Assembly (NCBI GenBank): GCA_028288485.1
Contig: JAQBNO010000206.1
Location: forward strand, 1-61,800
Direction: 5' to 3'
Origin: Segetibacter sp.
GTDB lineage: Bacteria; Bacteroidota; Bacteroidia; Chitinophagales; Chitinophagaceae
Length of the DNA: 61,800 nt
Positions 26,423-35,132 of the stretch are shown one piece after another. The translations under genes were made by a program, and so were the position numbers. Below the pieces are notes generated by a model. That model did no database searches. It was not told where the DNA came from and saw only the letters and a list, made by a program, of their open reading frames with translations. Numbering within the stretch: the first letter of the stretch is position 1; each line of letters starts with the position of its first letter.

Positions 26423-27709
26423 CTACACGAAGAAAGGCACATCCGGTAATGCATATTTCTTCATGCCTTCTTCATTTAAATCAACGCCAATTCCAGGTTT
26501 TTCAGAAACAGTAATAAAGCCGTCTTTTACCCAATCGCCATCATATTTTACAATGTCTTTCCACATTTGGTTTGTATGAAAATAGGCCTGCCATTCCAGT
26601 ATCATAAAATTAGGCACTGAGGCGCAGACGTGACAGGAAGCCATGCAGCCAAGAAATGACGCCACCATGTGGGGCGAAAACGGCTTGTAATATAAGTTAG
26701 CAAGGTTGGCAATACGTTGTCCTTCTCCCAATCCTCCGGTTTTTTGCAGATCGGGCATGACAATATCTATAGCCCCGATTTCGAGTGCTCTTCTGAAACC
26801 ATGAGCCATGTAATTGTTTTCACCATAACAGATGGGTATGCTGGTAGACTCGGTGAGCGATTTATAAATGTCTATATTTTCTGTAGGCATAGGCTCTTCA
26901 AGCCACATCAAATTGTATTTCTCTAAACGCTGGGCGACAGCTTGTGCCGTTACATAATCATATCTTCCATGCATGTCTATACAGATATCAATTTTAGGCC
27001 CTACCGCTTCCCTTGCCGCAGCAACCTGTTCCTCCATCCTTATTAACTCACCCGGACTCATCGTCCAGTTATAGCGGTCATATTTGTTTGGATCCGCTGC
27101 CTCGTCGATATCGTATTTAATAGCATTGAAACCCATGCTTACCCCTTTTTTTCCTGCATCCTGGTACTCCTTAACCGGCGGGTTCCTGATCGCATAAAAA
27201 ACTGTATCATAGTATACCCTAATCCTATCCCTAAACTTTCCACCTAATAACCGATACACCGGTACACCTAATGCTTTTCCGGCAATATCCCAAAGCGCAA
27301 TTTCTATAGCAGATAATACGGCTACATACATACCGGCCTGTGCTCCCTCAAAAATACCGCCTTTACGTATTTCGTCGAATATGCGATGGATATCTAATGG
27401 ATTTCTGCCCGTGAGGCGATTACCAAACCTCTTAACCAGGTAATAAGTTCCCGGTACAGCATCCACTCCTTCGCCATAACCTACAATACCCTGGTTAGTT
27501 GTTATTTTAATATACAGGCTGTTGACACCTTTGATAAACGCCGGGGTAACGCTTTCGATTTTTAAATCTGAAGGTGGAGAGGCCATTGGTGTTTTTTCAA
27601 TTGCTTCCTCCATTGGTTTGCCAAAGGTTGCCAGTGGGGCAAGTGGGGCCATTGCAGCAGCCAGCGCTGCCTTAGATAAAAATGATCTTCTTGAAGTTGA
27701 GTTTGACAT
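26423..27709 (-). CDS. Exported enolase-superfamily sugar-acid dehydratase (MR/MLE-type)
   Basis: ATG at 27709 gives 428 residues beginning MSNSTSRRSFLSKAALAAAM, a Tat signal with RRSFLSK; a TTG 96 bases upstream only extends into repeat-like sequence. The capping domain spans about 48-165 and the barrel follows. Candidate metal ligands are Asp245 (DICIDMHGRY, with His247), Glu271 (WLEEP) and Glu297 (CYGENNY); His347 (FSPH) is the likely catalytic residue, resembling galactonate-type dehydratases. It would dehydrate an aldonic or uronic acid to a 2-keto-3-deoxy acid. Such enzymes are normally cytosolic, so the Tat signal is unusual. The RraA-like and BASS genes lie just upstream on the same strand. 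Confidence 0.88.
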   Translation of the reverse strand: MSNSTSRRSFLSKAALAAAMAPLAPLATFGKPMEEAIEKTPMASPPSDLKIESVTPAFIKGVNSLYIKITTNQGIVGYGEGVDAVPGTYYLVKRFGNRLTGRNPLDIHRIFDEIRKGGIFEGAQAGMYVAVLSAIEIALWDIAGKALGVPVYRLLGGKFRDRIRVYYDTVFYAIRNPPVKEYQDAGKKGVSMGFNAIKYDIDEAADPNKYDRYNWTMSPGELIRMEEQVAAAREAVGPKIDICIDMHGRYDYVTAQAVAQRLEKYNLMWLEEPMPTENIDIYKSLTESTSIPICYGENNYMAHGFRRALEIGAIDIVMPDLQKTGGLGEGQRIANLANLYYKPFSPHMVASFLGCMASCHVCASVPNFMILEWQAYFHTNQMWKDIVKYDGDWVKDGFITVSEKPGIGVDLNEEGMKKYALPDVPFFV

Positions 27710-27723
27710 TAGTTGATCTTTTA

Positions 27724-27855
27724 ATGTAATTAGATGAGTGAGTGGTGAGTTGGCTGCAGTGAGCGGCGAGCGCCGAGTGGTGAATAGGCAGTGGTTCATG
27801 CTCAATAGTCAATGGTGAATGAGGCATCCATACTCACAACTCACTATTCACCATC
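27724..27855. repeat. Degenerate low-complexity repeat (AGTGAGTGGTGAATGG-like)
   Basis: Recurring GAGTGGTGAG, GTGGTGAATAG, CAATGGTGAATGAG and CTCACTATTCACCAT units on both strands fill the gap between the dehydratase and RraA-like genes. It is non-coding. Confidence 0.55.
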
Positions 27856-27856
27856 A

Positions 27857-28795
27857 TTACCAGGTGCGGTCTTTTAAATATTCCTGGATCTGTTCTTTGG
27901 GAACCGGAAGCTCACTGATATGATCGTTCAGCCATTTAGAGAAGTCTTTCTCTATTTCATCACTCCAGCGCGCATCTATCTGGCCAGCGGTATATTTACC
28001 CTCCCTTAAGCGCAGGTGTCCAAACATATCCCTTAAGCGTACAACTTCTGATGTCTTTACTACTTTTTCGGCTAAATGCGGAGGGATAAAGATGACAATG
28101 CCGCTCTTTCCTAAAACTACATCGCCCGGCATTACGGTTACCTGCCGGATTCGTGTTGGCTGATTAATACCAATGATCATGGTATTGAGGTCGCCGGGCG
28201 GATTGTGATACGAAGGATCGTAACTGGTGTAATACGATGTAAAACCACCTATTTCTTTTAAACCTTCAACATCTCTTAAAGCACCGTCATAAACAATACC
28301 ATTGCCGGTTTTTGCAAAAATGGCATTCCCAACGTTGTCTCCAATTGTCGGACCATTTTTATGTGCTCCAAACTGGTCCGCTACATACACGTCGCCTTTA
28401 ACTAACAACTCGACCGGCCAGCTATTTTGACCTTTTTTTCCGGCTTTTTTCCCCCTGGCATCAATTGCTCCCCATACGTCGGGACGGGCGGGCATAAACG
28501 TTGCCGTTACGGCTCGTCCAACCAAAACACTGTCTGGATTGATTTGTTGCCAGCCTTCAGCGATCTGGTAACCATAACCTGCATTTTTCATAACTGCCCA
28601 GGCCTCTTCCACGCTTACCAGTTTCATGCGTTTCATGAGGTTATCGGGAACCTTCGGGCGACCATCAGGAAACCGTTCCCCCTTCCACTCAGGCGTTAAA
28701 AAAAGGAGATCTTCTTTAGAAATCTGTTGAGTTTTCGCTTGCTGATAAAATGCGGAGAGCAGGAAAATAAGTAATAGGAATTTTAACCTTAACAT
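27857..28795 (-). CDS. Secreted RraA-family protein (aldolase/decarboxylase-like)
   Basis: 312 residues from the ATG at 28795; an upstream ATG at 28846 would precede the signal peptide with 17 extra residues. Signal peptide MLRLKFLLLIFLLSAFYQQA is followed by an RraA-type domain with GPTIGDNVGNAI, YDGALRDVEG (Arg174, Asp175, the family's substrate-binding pair) and the end strand GKSGIVIFIPPHLAEKVV. Relatives are 4-hydroxy-4-methyl-2-oxoglutarate aldolases/oxaloacetate decarboxylases as well as RNase E inhibitors; export rules out the last. With the neighbouring dehydratase it could act on a keto-deoxy acid in the periplasm. Export of this family is unusual. Confidence 0.8.
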   Translation of the reverse strand: MLRLKFLLLIFLLSAFYQQAKTQQISKEDLLFLTPEWKGERFPDGRPKVPDNLMKRMKLVSVEEAWAVMKNAGYGYQIAEGWQQINPDSVLVGRAVTATFMPARPDVWGAIDARGKKAGKKGQNSWPVELLVKGDVYVADQFGAHKNGPTIGDNVGNAIFAKTGNGIVYDGALRDVEGLKEIGGFTSYYTSYDPSYHNPPGDLNTMIIGINQPTRIRQVTVMPGDVVLGKSGIVIFIPPHLAEKVVKTSEVVRLRDMFGHLRLREGKYTAGQIDARWSDEIEKDFSKWLNDHISELPVPKEQIQEYLKDRTW

Positions 28796-28928
28796 AGAAG
28801 ATCGTATTGTGTGAGTAAAAATTTTAAAAAACCCCGACGCCCTCAAGGGGGCTTAATAACGCGATAACAGACGACCCAAGAATGCCCGGAAGAAATCCAA
28901 TTGCCAGGCTCATAAAAGAAAAAATAAT

Positions 28929-30077
28929 CTAAAGCTGCACAACACTTGAACCAGAAACATCCTTTTCATCTTTGGTGGCTTCATTTTCAACTTCCGGCGG
29001 CAGGCGGTTGTGCCACCAACTGGAAATTGAAGAACCTGTAATATTCATCATAGGTCCGAAAATAGCAGGTGCTAATCCAACCGTTGCCATCTTACCCATC
29101 GTTAAAGCAAGCCCCGAAGCAAGACCGGCATTCTGCATACCTACTTCCAGTGCTATCGTTCTGCAGTCTCTTTCAGGAAATTTCAACAATCGACCCGACC
29201 AATACCCCAGAAAAAAACCGGCGGCATTATGAATGAATGTAGCAATGATCAATAAGCCGCCCACTTTTAACAGGTTATCTCTGCCCGCGGCAACCATAAC
29301 CGTAAGAATTAGGGCGATGCCAACCATGGAAAGAATAGGCATAGCTTTATCGAGCCAACTGAATTTTCCATGGACCAGGTAGTGAAAAAGTAAGCCACCT
29401 ACAATGGGTATGATCACGATCTTAGTGATGTCCCAAACCATTGCCCAGAAATGTATTTCTACGAAACTGCCGCCCAACAGGTTCATTAATAAAGGCGTTA
29501 AAAAAGGAGCCAGCAAAGTAGATATGGTAGTTACTGAGACTGAAAGGGCAAGATTAGCCCTTGCCAGGTACGACATTACGTTGGAGGCCAGTCCGCTCGG
29601 GCAACAGCCCACCAGGATAATTCCTGCCGCAATTTCGCCTGGAAAATCAAACAGGTTCGCAACCGCAAATCCGATTAAAGGCATAATAGTATAATGGCAA
29701 ACAATTCCTACAATAATTCCTTTTGGCATGCGGAGTACCTGCGCAAAATCTGCAAGGCTTAATTCGGTTCCCATTCCAAACATAATTATTTGAAGCAAGG
29801 GAATAATAAGCGCCGAAAACTTAAAGCTGCCAACGCTGATAAAATGTTGGGGATAATACATGGCGAGGCTTACCACGGCCAGGATAATTACGGTAAACGA
29901 TAAACCTCTTAAAAATTTATTTCCCCGGAAACCGATTGCCAGGCAGGTAAAAAACAGCATCAGCACCCAGCCACCCCACGTATGGATTTGCCGGATTGTA
30001 ATAAAAATATATACAACGAAAAACAGGGCTGCTGGCAAGTAAAAAAAATTATAGATCGATTTATTTGAAGAATTCAT
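28929..30077 (-). CDS. BASS-family sodium-dependent organic anion transporter
   Basis: 382 residues with about ten membrane segments and family motifs IIPLLQIIMFGMGTELSLAD, ILVGCCPSGLASNVMSYLAR and LEVGMQNAGLASGLA. The two NA-site regions around GCCPSG and VGMQNAG match bile-acid:sodium symporter relatives. These transporters import organic acids such as pyruvate, pantoate or keto acids with sodium. As first gene in a row with the exported dehydratase and RraA-like protein, import of their acid product is a reasonable inference. The C-terminal 25 residues are polar and cytoplasmic. Confidence 0.88.
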   Translation of the reverse strand: MNSSNKSIYNFFYLPAALFFVVYIFITIRQIHTWGGWVLMLFFTCLAIGFRGNKFLRGLSFTVIILAVVSLAMYYPQHFISVGSFKFSALIIPLLQIIMFGMGTELSLADFAQVLRMPKGIIVGIVCHYTIMPLIGFAVANLFDFPGEIAAGIILVGCCPSGLASNVMSYLARANLALSVSVTTISTLLAPFLTPLLMNLLGGSFVEIHFWAMVWDITKIVIIPIVGGLLFHYLVHGKFSWLDKAMPILSMVGIALILTVMVAAGRDNLLKVGGLLIIATFIHNAAGFFLGYWSGRLLKFPERDCRTIALEVGMQNAGLASGLALTMGKMATVGLAPAIFGPMMNITGSSISSWWHNRLPPEVENEATKDEKDVSGSSVVQL

Positions 30078-30182
30078 AAAGGTTCAAGGTTCGTAACAAC
30101 AAGTAGTAAGGAAGGTTCCGGTAATACCCGGACTTCTGTCACTTGTGCAATTTGAATTAAAATATCTTTTTTGGGTGTACCC

Positions 30183-30226
30183 GACTCAACTATTACTATT
30201 CGGCTTTACTTGCGTCGCACTCTTCA
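30183..30226 (-). repeat. Dispersed repeat family A copy
   Basis: Minus strand reads GAAGAGTGCGACGCAAGTAA then AGCCGAATAGTAATAG. It matches the copy at 61348 at most positions. Confidence 0.5.
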
Positions 30227-30283
30227 TCATTTTTACCCGCTGGGGGCAAAAACACTGAAAAGCGTGCAGGGAAGTGCCTTCCA

Positions 30284-30573
30284 TTATTGATCTTCTATTA
30301 GTTTATTTATCCCACCATACCCTTGTACTAAGTTTATCAGGCCCTTGCCTCGCTATTGCGGCGTTTACATTTTCAGTATCACCGGCAGTTCAGATAGTTT
30401 TACTGTTTTTGACCTGTATCGTCACTGAAGGTACCGGTTCGTTGTTTTCATTGGTTACAACTCCTGAAATAGTTTGACAATAAGCTGCTGTAGAAAAAAA
30501 ATGAAATTAGTAAGAGAGAAGATAGCAGTTTGCTAAAGGCCGGCGCACTGGCCAGCTTAAATTTTAATCTCAT
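30284..30573 (-). pseudogene. SusC-type gene remnant with homopolymer frameshift
   Basis: ATG at 30573 starts a signal peptide (MRLKFKLASAPAFSKLLSSL, LLISFFF). After a run of eight T the frame shifts by one; read in the next frame it continues STAAYCQTISGVVTNENNEP then VPSVTIQVKNSKT, which is the opening of a SusC carboxypeptidase-regulatory domain, then stops at 30390. Further along another frame reads LVQGYGGINKL, resembling the VVVQGYG box of the plug. Nothing of the barrel remains. It is a broken and deleted TonB-dependent receptor gene. A sequencing error in the T run cannot by itself restore it, as most of the gene is missing. Confidence 0.65.
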
Positions 30574-30804
30574 AATGGCAAGTCGTTTGGGTAAGAAATC
30601 CGGTTACAAATTGAAGATAATACTAAACTGTTAATAAAAGTCAAAGGGTTTGTCCTGCCAGGAAAAAAAAAATAAGGCAACTACCGACGAATTTTACCTG
30701 AATCAAAAGACCGGGTTTACGTGGAAATAAAGCGATTAAAAGGCAGGGTGATGAGCAGGCTGTATATATTTTAAGGAATAGGGAAAAAACCGGGAGAATT
30801 ATTA

Positions 30805-30855
30805 TGGGCCAAACCCAAATACCTGCTTTCGGCAGTAGTTGCGTCGCACACTTTT
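30805..30855 (-). repeat. Dispersed repeat family A copy
   Basis: Minus strand: AAAAGTGTGCGACGCAACTA ... GGCCCATAATAATTC, keeping both conserved ends of the family (GTGCGACGCAAC and GGCCCATAA). Confidence 0.55.
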
Positions 30856-30940
30856 ACTTTCTTACTTCATTGAGCCCCTGTAGAAGCCACGAATAAGCTT
30901 TTGAATAAAAGTTTACTCTTTTTCAGCAAATGAAAATTGT

Positions 30941-30980
30941 AAAAAAAAACTGCAACAAAGTGTGTGGACCTTGTTGCAGT
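30941..30980 (-). terminator. Rho-independent terminator of the ThuA/cytochrome gene
   Basis: ACTGCAACAA and TTGTTGCAGT pair around a 12-base loop, followed on the minus strand by a run of nine T. It lies 23 bases after the stop at 31004. Confidence 0.85.
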
Positions 30981-31003
30981 CTTCCTGTCAGCTGTTTAAT
31001 CGA

Positions 31004-34000
31004 CTATTTTTTTAATGTCAGTATATATCTCGCTATTTCCATGGCGTCTTGTTTAGGAATTTGTGGATGCGGTGTCATTGGTATTTGGCCCCATGCACCT
31101 GCTCCACCCGAAATTATCTTTCCAGCCAATCTTTCTAATACCGCCGGACTACTTTTATAACGTTTCGCAATATCCGCAAATGCAGGTCCAACCAGTCTCT
31201 GCTTTACTGCGTGGCAGGCTTTACAGTCACTTTTAGCCATTAGGGCCATTCCCTGGCTTGCCGACACTGTTGGCTTTTTGACCGGGGCAGATGGTTTCTT
31301 TAGGTTGTCACCCGGCAATTTTCTCACCGGAGCTTTTGGCCCTGTTGGAGGCGTTGTAATCGGCTTTTCTCCGGTTTTCGGTTTTTTCTCATTTTCCGGC
31401 TCTGCAACAACCTCTTTCCCTCCACCCTCAAACCTGACCCAATCTACCGAACCGATATTTTTGTTAGGTGTATCGAGCTTTACAAAGAGAAAATACAGGT
31501 CATGCTTTCCAGTCACATCCGATACCGGTGCGCTTAATTCAACAAACTTATTTCTAGCACCCGTTGGCTTATAATTTAAAGTGCTGACAACTTTTCCTTG
31601 TAGCGAATCAATATGTACCCTAATTGTCGCACCCTTGTCCAACGACGCTATTCTATATGTAACGTTGTCGATGTCGTGCAGGTCGATGTTTTTAAACATA
31701 AAATACGACCTGTTGTTAAGACCGGCCAACCCCTGGTCTGTCTTGCGCAGGTTATAAACGTTATCCGCGTCTTCCACCTGCACTTTAGCCGGACGTAAAA
31801 CCAATACGTCCCTGTTGGTAAGCGGAGTAATAGCACCGCCTTTATCGGTATATGAAGCGGTGAGGATATACCTGCCTTCTTCACCTCCGCCAACGTGTTC
31901 GCCTAATATTACAGAACCTTCCTGCGGAAGCGCTTTTTCTTCCCGCTTATTAGAAACTGAAAGAACATATTTCACGATCTCTGTTGCATCTTCTTTTGAT
32001 AATTGAGGGTGTGCACTCATTGAGGGTTCTCCCCACACACCTGAACCGCCAGTGATAATTTTATTGGCGAGGTAACCCGGCGCATTCTTATCATTTATAT
32101 ACTTTTTGGAAATAGCCATGAAAGAAGGACCGACTGATTTTGCATCCATCTGGTGGCAGGCTTTACAATCGCTGTTGGCCATTAACGACAAACCATAGTT
32201 GTAGTTTTCATTAATTTGCTGGTGTCCCATCTGTGCCTGTGCACCGGCAACTTTAGGAATGTATTTTAAAGACACCTTTACATTCTTTTTATCGATTGCA
32301 CCATCTTCTTTATCGGATACATCTACCTTATAGTTCAACGCGGTGGTTTTACTAAAGAAAAATGTACTGTTGTCTGTAGCACGGATAGCAACCTGCGGTA
32401 AGGTGTTGCCCACTTTAATTTCCATCGTATCGCTACTGCTGCTGCCGTTCTGGTCGGTTACTTTTAAAACTGCGTTATAAACGCCGTTGTTGCCAAAGGT
32501 GTAGGAAGGATTGGGCAGTGTAGAAATTGGCTTGCCGTCAACGCTCCATTCATAGGTAAGCCTGTCATCTTCATCGGGATCGAAGCTGTTACGACTTGCA
32601 AACGTTACTTTTAACGGGGCTAGCCCAATCGTATCTCTTGTGTTTATTTTTGCAACAGGTGCCCTGTTTCCTCCGTTATAGTCGATACGCACTAACCGGG
32701 CATCTGTATTATTGATCCCGTAGACTGAACCGTATTCAAGCATATACATTGAGCCGTCGGGGCCAATTTCAACATCAACCGGACGGCGAAAATCGCCATT
32801 GGTTGCCATGAAAGGATCCATTCTCTTGTAATTATAATTCTCGTCTAACCGCACGGCAAAAACCCAGTTTCGCATCCAGTCATAAATGAAAAAAGCTTTG
32901 TCGTAAAAAGCCGGCAGTTTTGTTGATGAAGTTGAAGCAGCATCATAATGATAGATGGGGCCGCCCATTGCACACCTTCCACCAACGCCTAAAGCCGGAA
33001 ATTCTTCTGCCAGGTTGTATGGGTAATATATCAAAGGTTTTTGAGGGGCCGGAAGAAGTTTAATACCGGTATTGTTGGGCGAGTTATTTGTCGGGCCGCT
33101 TTCATTAAATAAGGGGCCGATTGCTTTTGTAGCGAAGTCCGAATCATTATAGGCTTTGTTGTTACCAACAAAAAACGGCCAGCCAAAATTACCCGGCTGG
33201 CGTGCCTGGTTAAATTCATCATAGCCCCTTGGACCGTGGCGGCTGTCCTGGCCTGCATCAGGACCAATTTCGCCCCAATATAGAAAAGAAGTCTCCTGGT
33301 CAACAGCAATCCTATATGGATTACGGCAACCCATAACGTAAATTTCAGAACGGGTTCCCGGCGTGCCTTTAGGAAACAAATTACCTTCAGGCACGGTATA
33401 AGAGCCATCGGGCTCGGGATGAATACGTAAAATTTTACCGCGAAGATCATTGGGATTACCTGCAGAGCGTTGTGCATCATAAATCTGACGTCCTGGTCTT
33501 TCATCCATCGGTGCATAGCCGTCTGATTGAAAAGGCACAGTATTATCTCCGGTACCAATAAACAAGTTTCTGTTTTTATCCCACGCTAATGATCCCCCCG
33601 TATGCGCACTAACTTCAAGGTCGATCGGGATTTTTATGATTATTTTTTCGGAGGCTATATCGAGGGTGCCGTCCTGGGAAATAACAAAGCGGGAAATATT
33701 CTGGTGATATTGAGAGTCGGTATTCGAAGAATAAAAGAAATAGATATAATTGTTTTGGCTGAAATCAGGATCAAGCGTAATGCCTATTAAACCGTTCAAA
33801 TATTTTTCTACTGCTTTTACAGGGAAATCGTATACCAGCTTTGTTTTTTTGGCTACCGGGTCGTACATATAAAACTTCCCGCCTCGCTCTGTAAAAAACA
33901 CACGACCGTCGGGAGCAACCGCTAATTCCATCGGCTCATTCAAATCGTCGGAAAGAATCGTTTTCGTGAAACGGTTATCCTCAGGTGATTTAACTGCATA

Positions 34001-34789
34001 GGCTTTTGAATAATCTAAAGGCTGGTTATTTCCGATCGCATATTTAATTCCTCCCAACAAATGTTGCAGGTATTGCGTATCAAAGTAGCTTTCTTTGGTG
34101 TGACCAGCGCCAGTATAAAAAGCCCTTCCACCGTCAAACTCGTGGTACCAGATAAAAGGATGAGTGTCGCCGTTTTGACCGCCCTGGTAAGTAGTCTCGT
34201 CGAGGTTTGCCAACACTTTCAGGTCGGGTTGTATGTTTTTGAAATTGTACCACTCATCAAAACGTTCCCAGTTTTGCGGTAAAACAGAAGAAGCCGGGTG
34301 GTTTTTATCTGTAACAATAATGGTAGCTTTTTGCTGCCTGGGATGACTGAGAAATTGAGCGCCCACCAGTTTATTATACCATGGCCAGTCGTATTCGGTA
34401 TCGGTGGCTGCATGAATGCCAACAAAATTACCGCCTGCCTGTATATAGCGTTCAAAAGCTACCTGCTGGTCGGCATTCAGAACATTACCCGTAGTACTTA
34501 AAAAAATGACCGCGCTATATTGTTTCAGGCTGTCTTCAATAAAATAGGCCGAATTGGAAGTGGTATCAACGGTGAACGCGTTCTCACTTCCCAACTTTTG
34601 AATGGCCGCTGCACCGGTAGGAATAGATTCATGAAAATACCCCTTCGTTTTGGTAAATACCAGCACCCGCGGCTTCACTACCGGCTGCGAACCGGCAGTA
34701 TTGGTCTTTGAAGTTTTACAAGCGTAAAAAATGCTGAAGCAACAAACGACAGCAGTTAAGGCAAGTAACAGTTTTTGTTTAGATAACAT
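31004..34789 (-). CDS. Multidomain redox lipoprotein: ThuA - PQQ-type propeller - PKD - cytochrome c - CBM-like - cytochrome c
   Basis: 1261 residues. Lipobox FYAC at Cys24. Domains: ThuA-like (about 40-255, VLVFTKTKGYFHESIP, GIHAATDTEYDWPWY); soluble glucose/sorbosone-dehydrogenase-type propeller (about 273-705, LNEPMELAVAPDGRVFFTER, RGKILRIHPEPDG, RNPYRIAVD); PKD (about 708-795); cytochrome c with C875xxC878H879 and likely Met924; carbohydrate-binding-like module (about 1000-1122); Pro/Lys linker; second cytochrome c with C1189xxC1192H1193 and Met1238. It would oxidise a sugar at the propeller, pass electrons through two haems, and may transform the keto-sugar through ThuA. Similar fusions are known in Bacteroidota genomes but function is unproven. 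Confidence 0.85.
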   Translation of the reverse strand: MLSKQKLLLALTAVVCCFSIFYACKTSKTNTAGSQPVVKPRVLVFTKTKGYFHESIPTGAAAIQKLGSENAFTVDTTSNSAYFIEDSLKQYSAVIFLSTTGNVLNADQQVAFERYIQAGGNFVGIHAATDTEYDWPWYNKLVGAQFLSHPRQQKATIIVTDKNHPASSVLPQNWERFDEWYNFKNIQPDLKVLANLDETTYQGGQNGDTHPFIWYHEFDGGRAFYTGAGHTKESYFDTQYLQHLLGGIKYAIGNNQPLDYSKAYAVKSPEDNRFTKTILSDDLNEPMELAVAPDGRVFFTERGGKFYMYDPVAKKTKLVYDFPVKAVEKYLNGLIGITLDPDFSQNNYIYFFYSSNTDSQYHQNISRFVISQDGTLDIASEKIIIKIPIDLEVSAHTGGSLAWDKNRNLFIGTGDNTVPFQSDGYAPMDERPGRQIYDAQRSAGNPNDLRGKILRIHPEPDGSYTVPEGNLFPKGTPGTRSEIYVMGCRNPYRIAVDQETSFLYWGEIGPDAGQDSRHGPRGYDEFNQARQPGNFGWPFFVGNNKAYNDSDFATKAIGPLFNESGPTNNSPNNTGIKLLPAPQKPLIYYPYNLAEEFPALGVGGRCAMGGPIYHYDAASTSSTKLPAFYDKAFFIYDWMRNWVFAVRLDENYNYKRMDPFMATNGDFRRPVDVEIGPDGSMYMLEYGSVYGINNTDARLVRIDYNGGNRAPVAKINTRDTIGLAPLKVTFASRNSFDPDEDDRLTYEWSVDGKPISTLPNPSYTFGNNGVYNAVLKVTDQNGSSSSDTMEIKVGNTLPQVAIRATDNSTFFFSKTTALNYKVDVSDKEDGAIDKKNVKVSLKYIPKVAGAQAQMGHQQINENYNYGLSLMANSDCKACHQMDAKSVGPSFMAISKKYINDKNAPGYLANKIITGGSGVWGEPSMSAHPQLSKEDATEIVKYVLSVSNKREEKALPQEGSVILGEHVGGGEEGRYILTASYTDKGGAITPLTNRDVLVLRPAKVQVEDADNVYNLRKTDQGLAGLNNRSYFMFKNIDLHDIDNVTYRIASLDKGATIRVHIDSLQGKVVSTLNYKPTGARNKFVELSAPVSDVTGKHDLYFLFVKLDTPNKNIGSVDWVRFEGGGKEVVAEPENEKKPKTGEKPITTPPTGPKAPVRKLPGDNLKKPSAPVKKPTVSASQGMALMAKSDCKACHAVKQRLVGPAFADIAKRYKSSPAVLERLAGKIISGGAGAWGQIPMTPHPQIPKQDAMEIARYILTLKK

Positions 34790-34828
34790 GATTGTAATGA
34801 TTTCTAAAGTGAAAAGTTCTTAAATAAG

Positions 34829-34880
34829 TGTTGCAGGTTGCAGGATACAAGTTGCAGGTTACAAGATACAAGTTGCCGTT
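34829..34880. repeat. Short degenerate tandem repeat (GTTGCAGGTTACAAG-like)
   Basis: Units of GTTGCAGG, TTGCAGGATACAAG, TTGCAGGTTACAAG and ATACAAGTTGC follow one another, just upstream of the ThuA gene. Confidence 0.55.
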
Positions 34881-34972
34881 ACCGGCTACCGGTAACCGAT
34901 TTGTCATCCTTACTCTTCTGCACGGTAACTTAGTCCAGTACAAGGGTGCCCTTCAACGAGCTCCGGGTATAC

Positions 34973-35041
34973 TCCTTCGGCAAGCTTAGGGTAAACTGCC
35001 CCGCTGAACAACGCATTACTGTACAAGCGAGCGTGGCAACG
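34973..35041 (+). repeat. Dispersed repeat family B, copy 5
   Basis: CTTCGGCAAGCTTAGGGTAA to GAGCGTGGCAACGG. A family A-like fragment, GTACAAGGGTGC, lies just upstream at 34938. Confidence 0.55.
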
Positions 35042-35132
35042 GCTGTTCAAATAGTGATATATCCGTTGGCTCAAAAATATCATTTACAACCAAACGGGTG
35101 CTACATCAAACTTTCTGCTAAAACCCTTGAAC

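Noticed and set aside
27710-27805. TTG-started extension of the dehydratase
   Set aside because: The extra residues are translated low-complexity repeat DNA, and the Tat signal starts neatly at the ATG at 27709.
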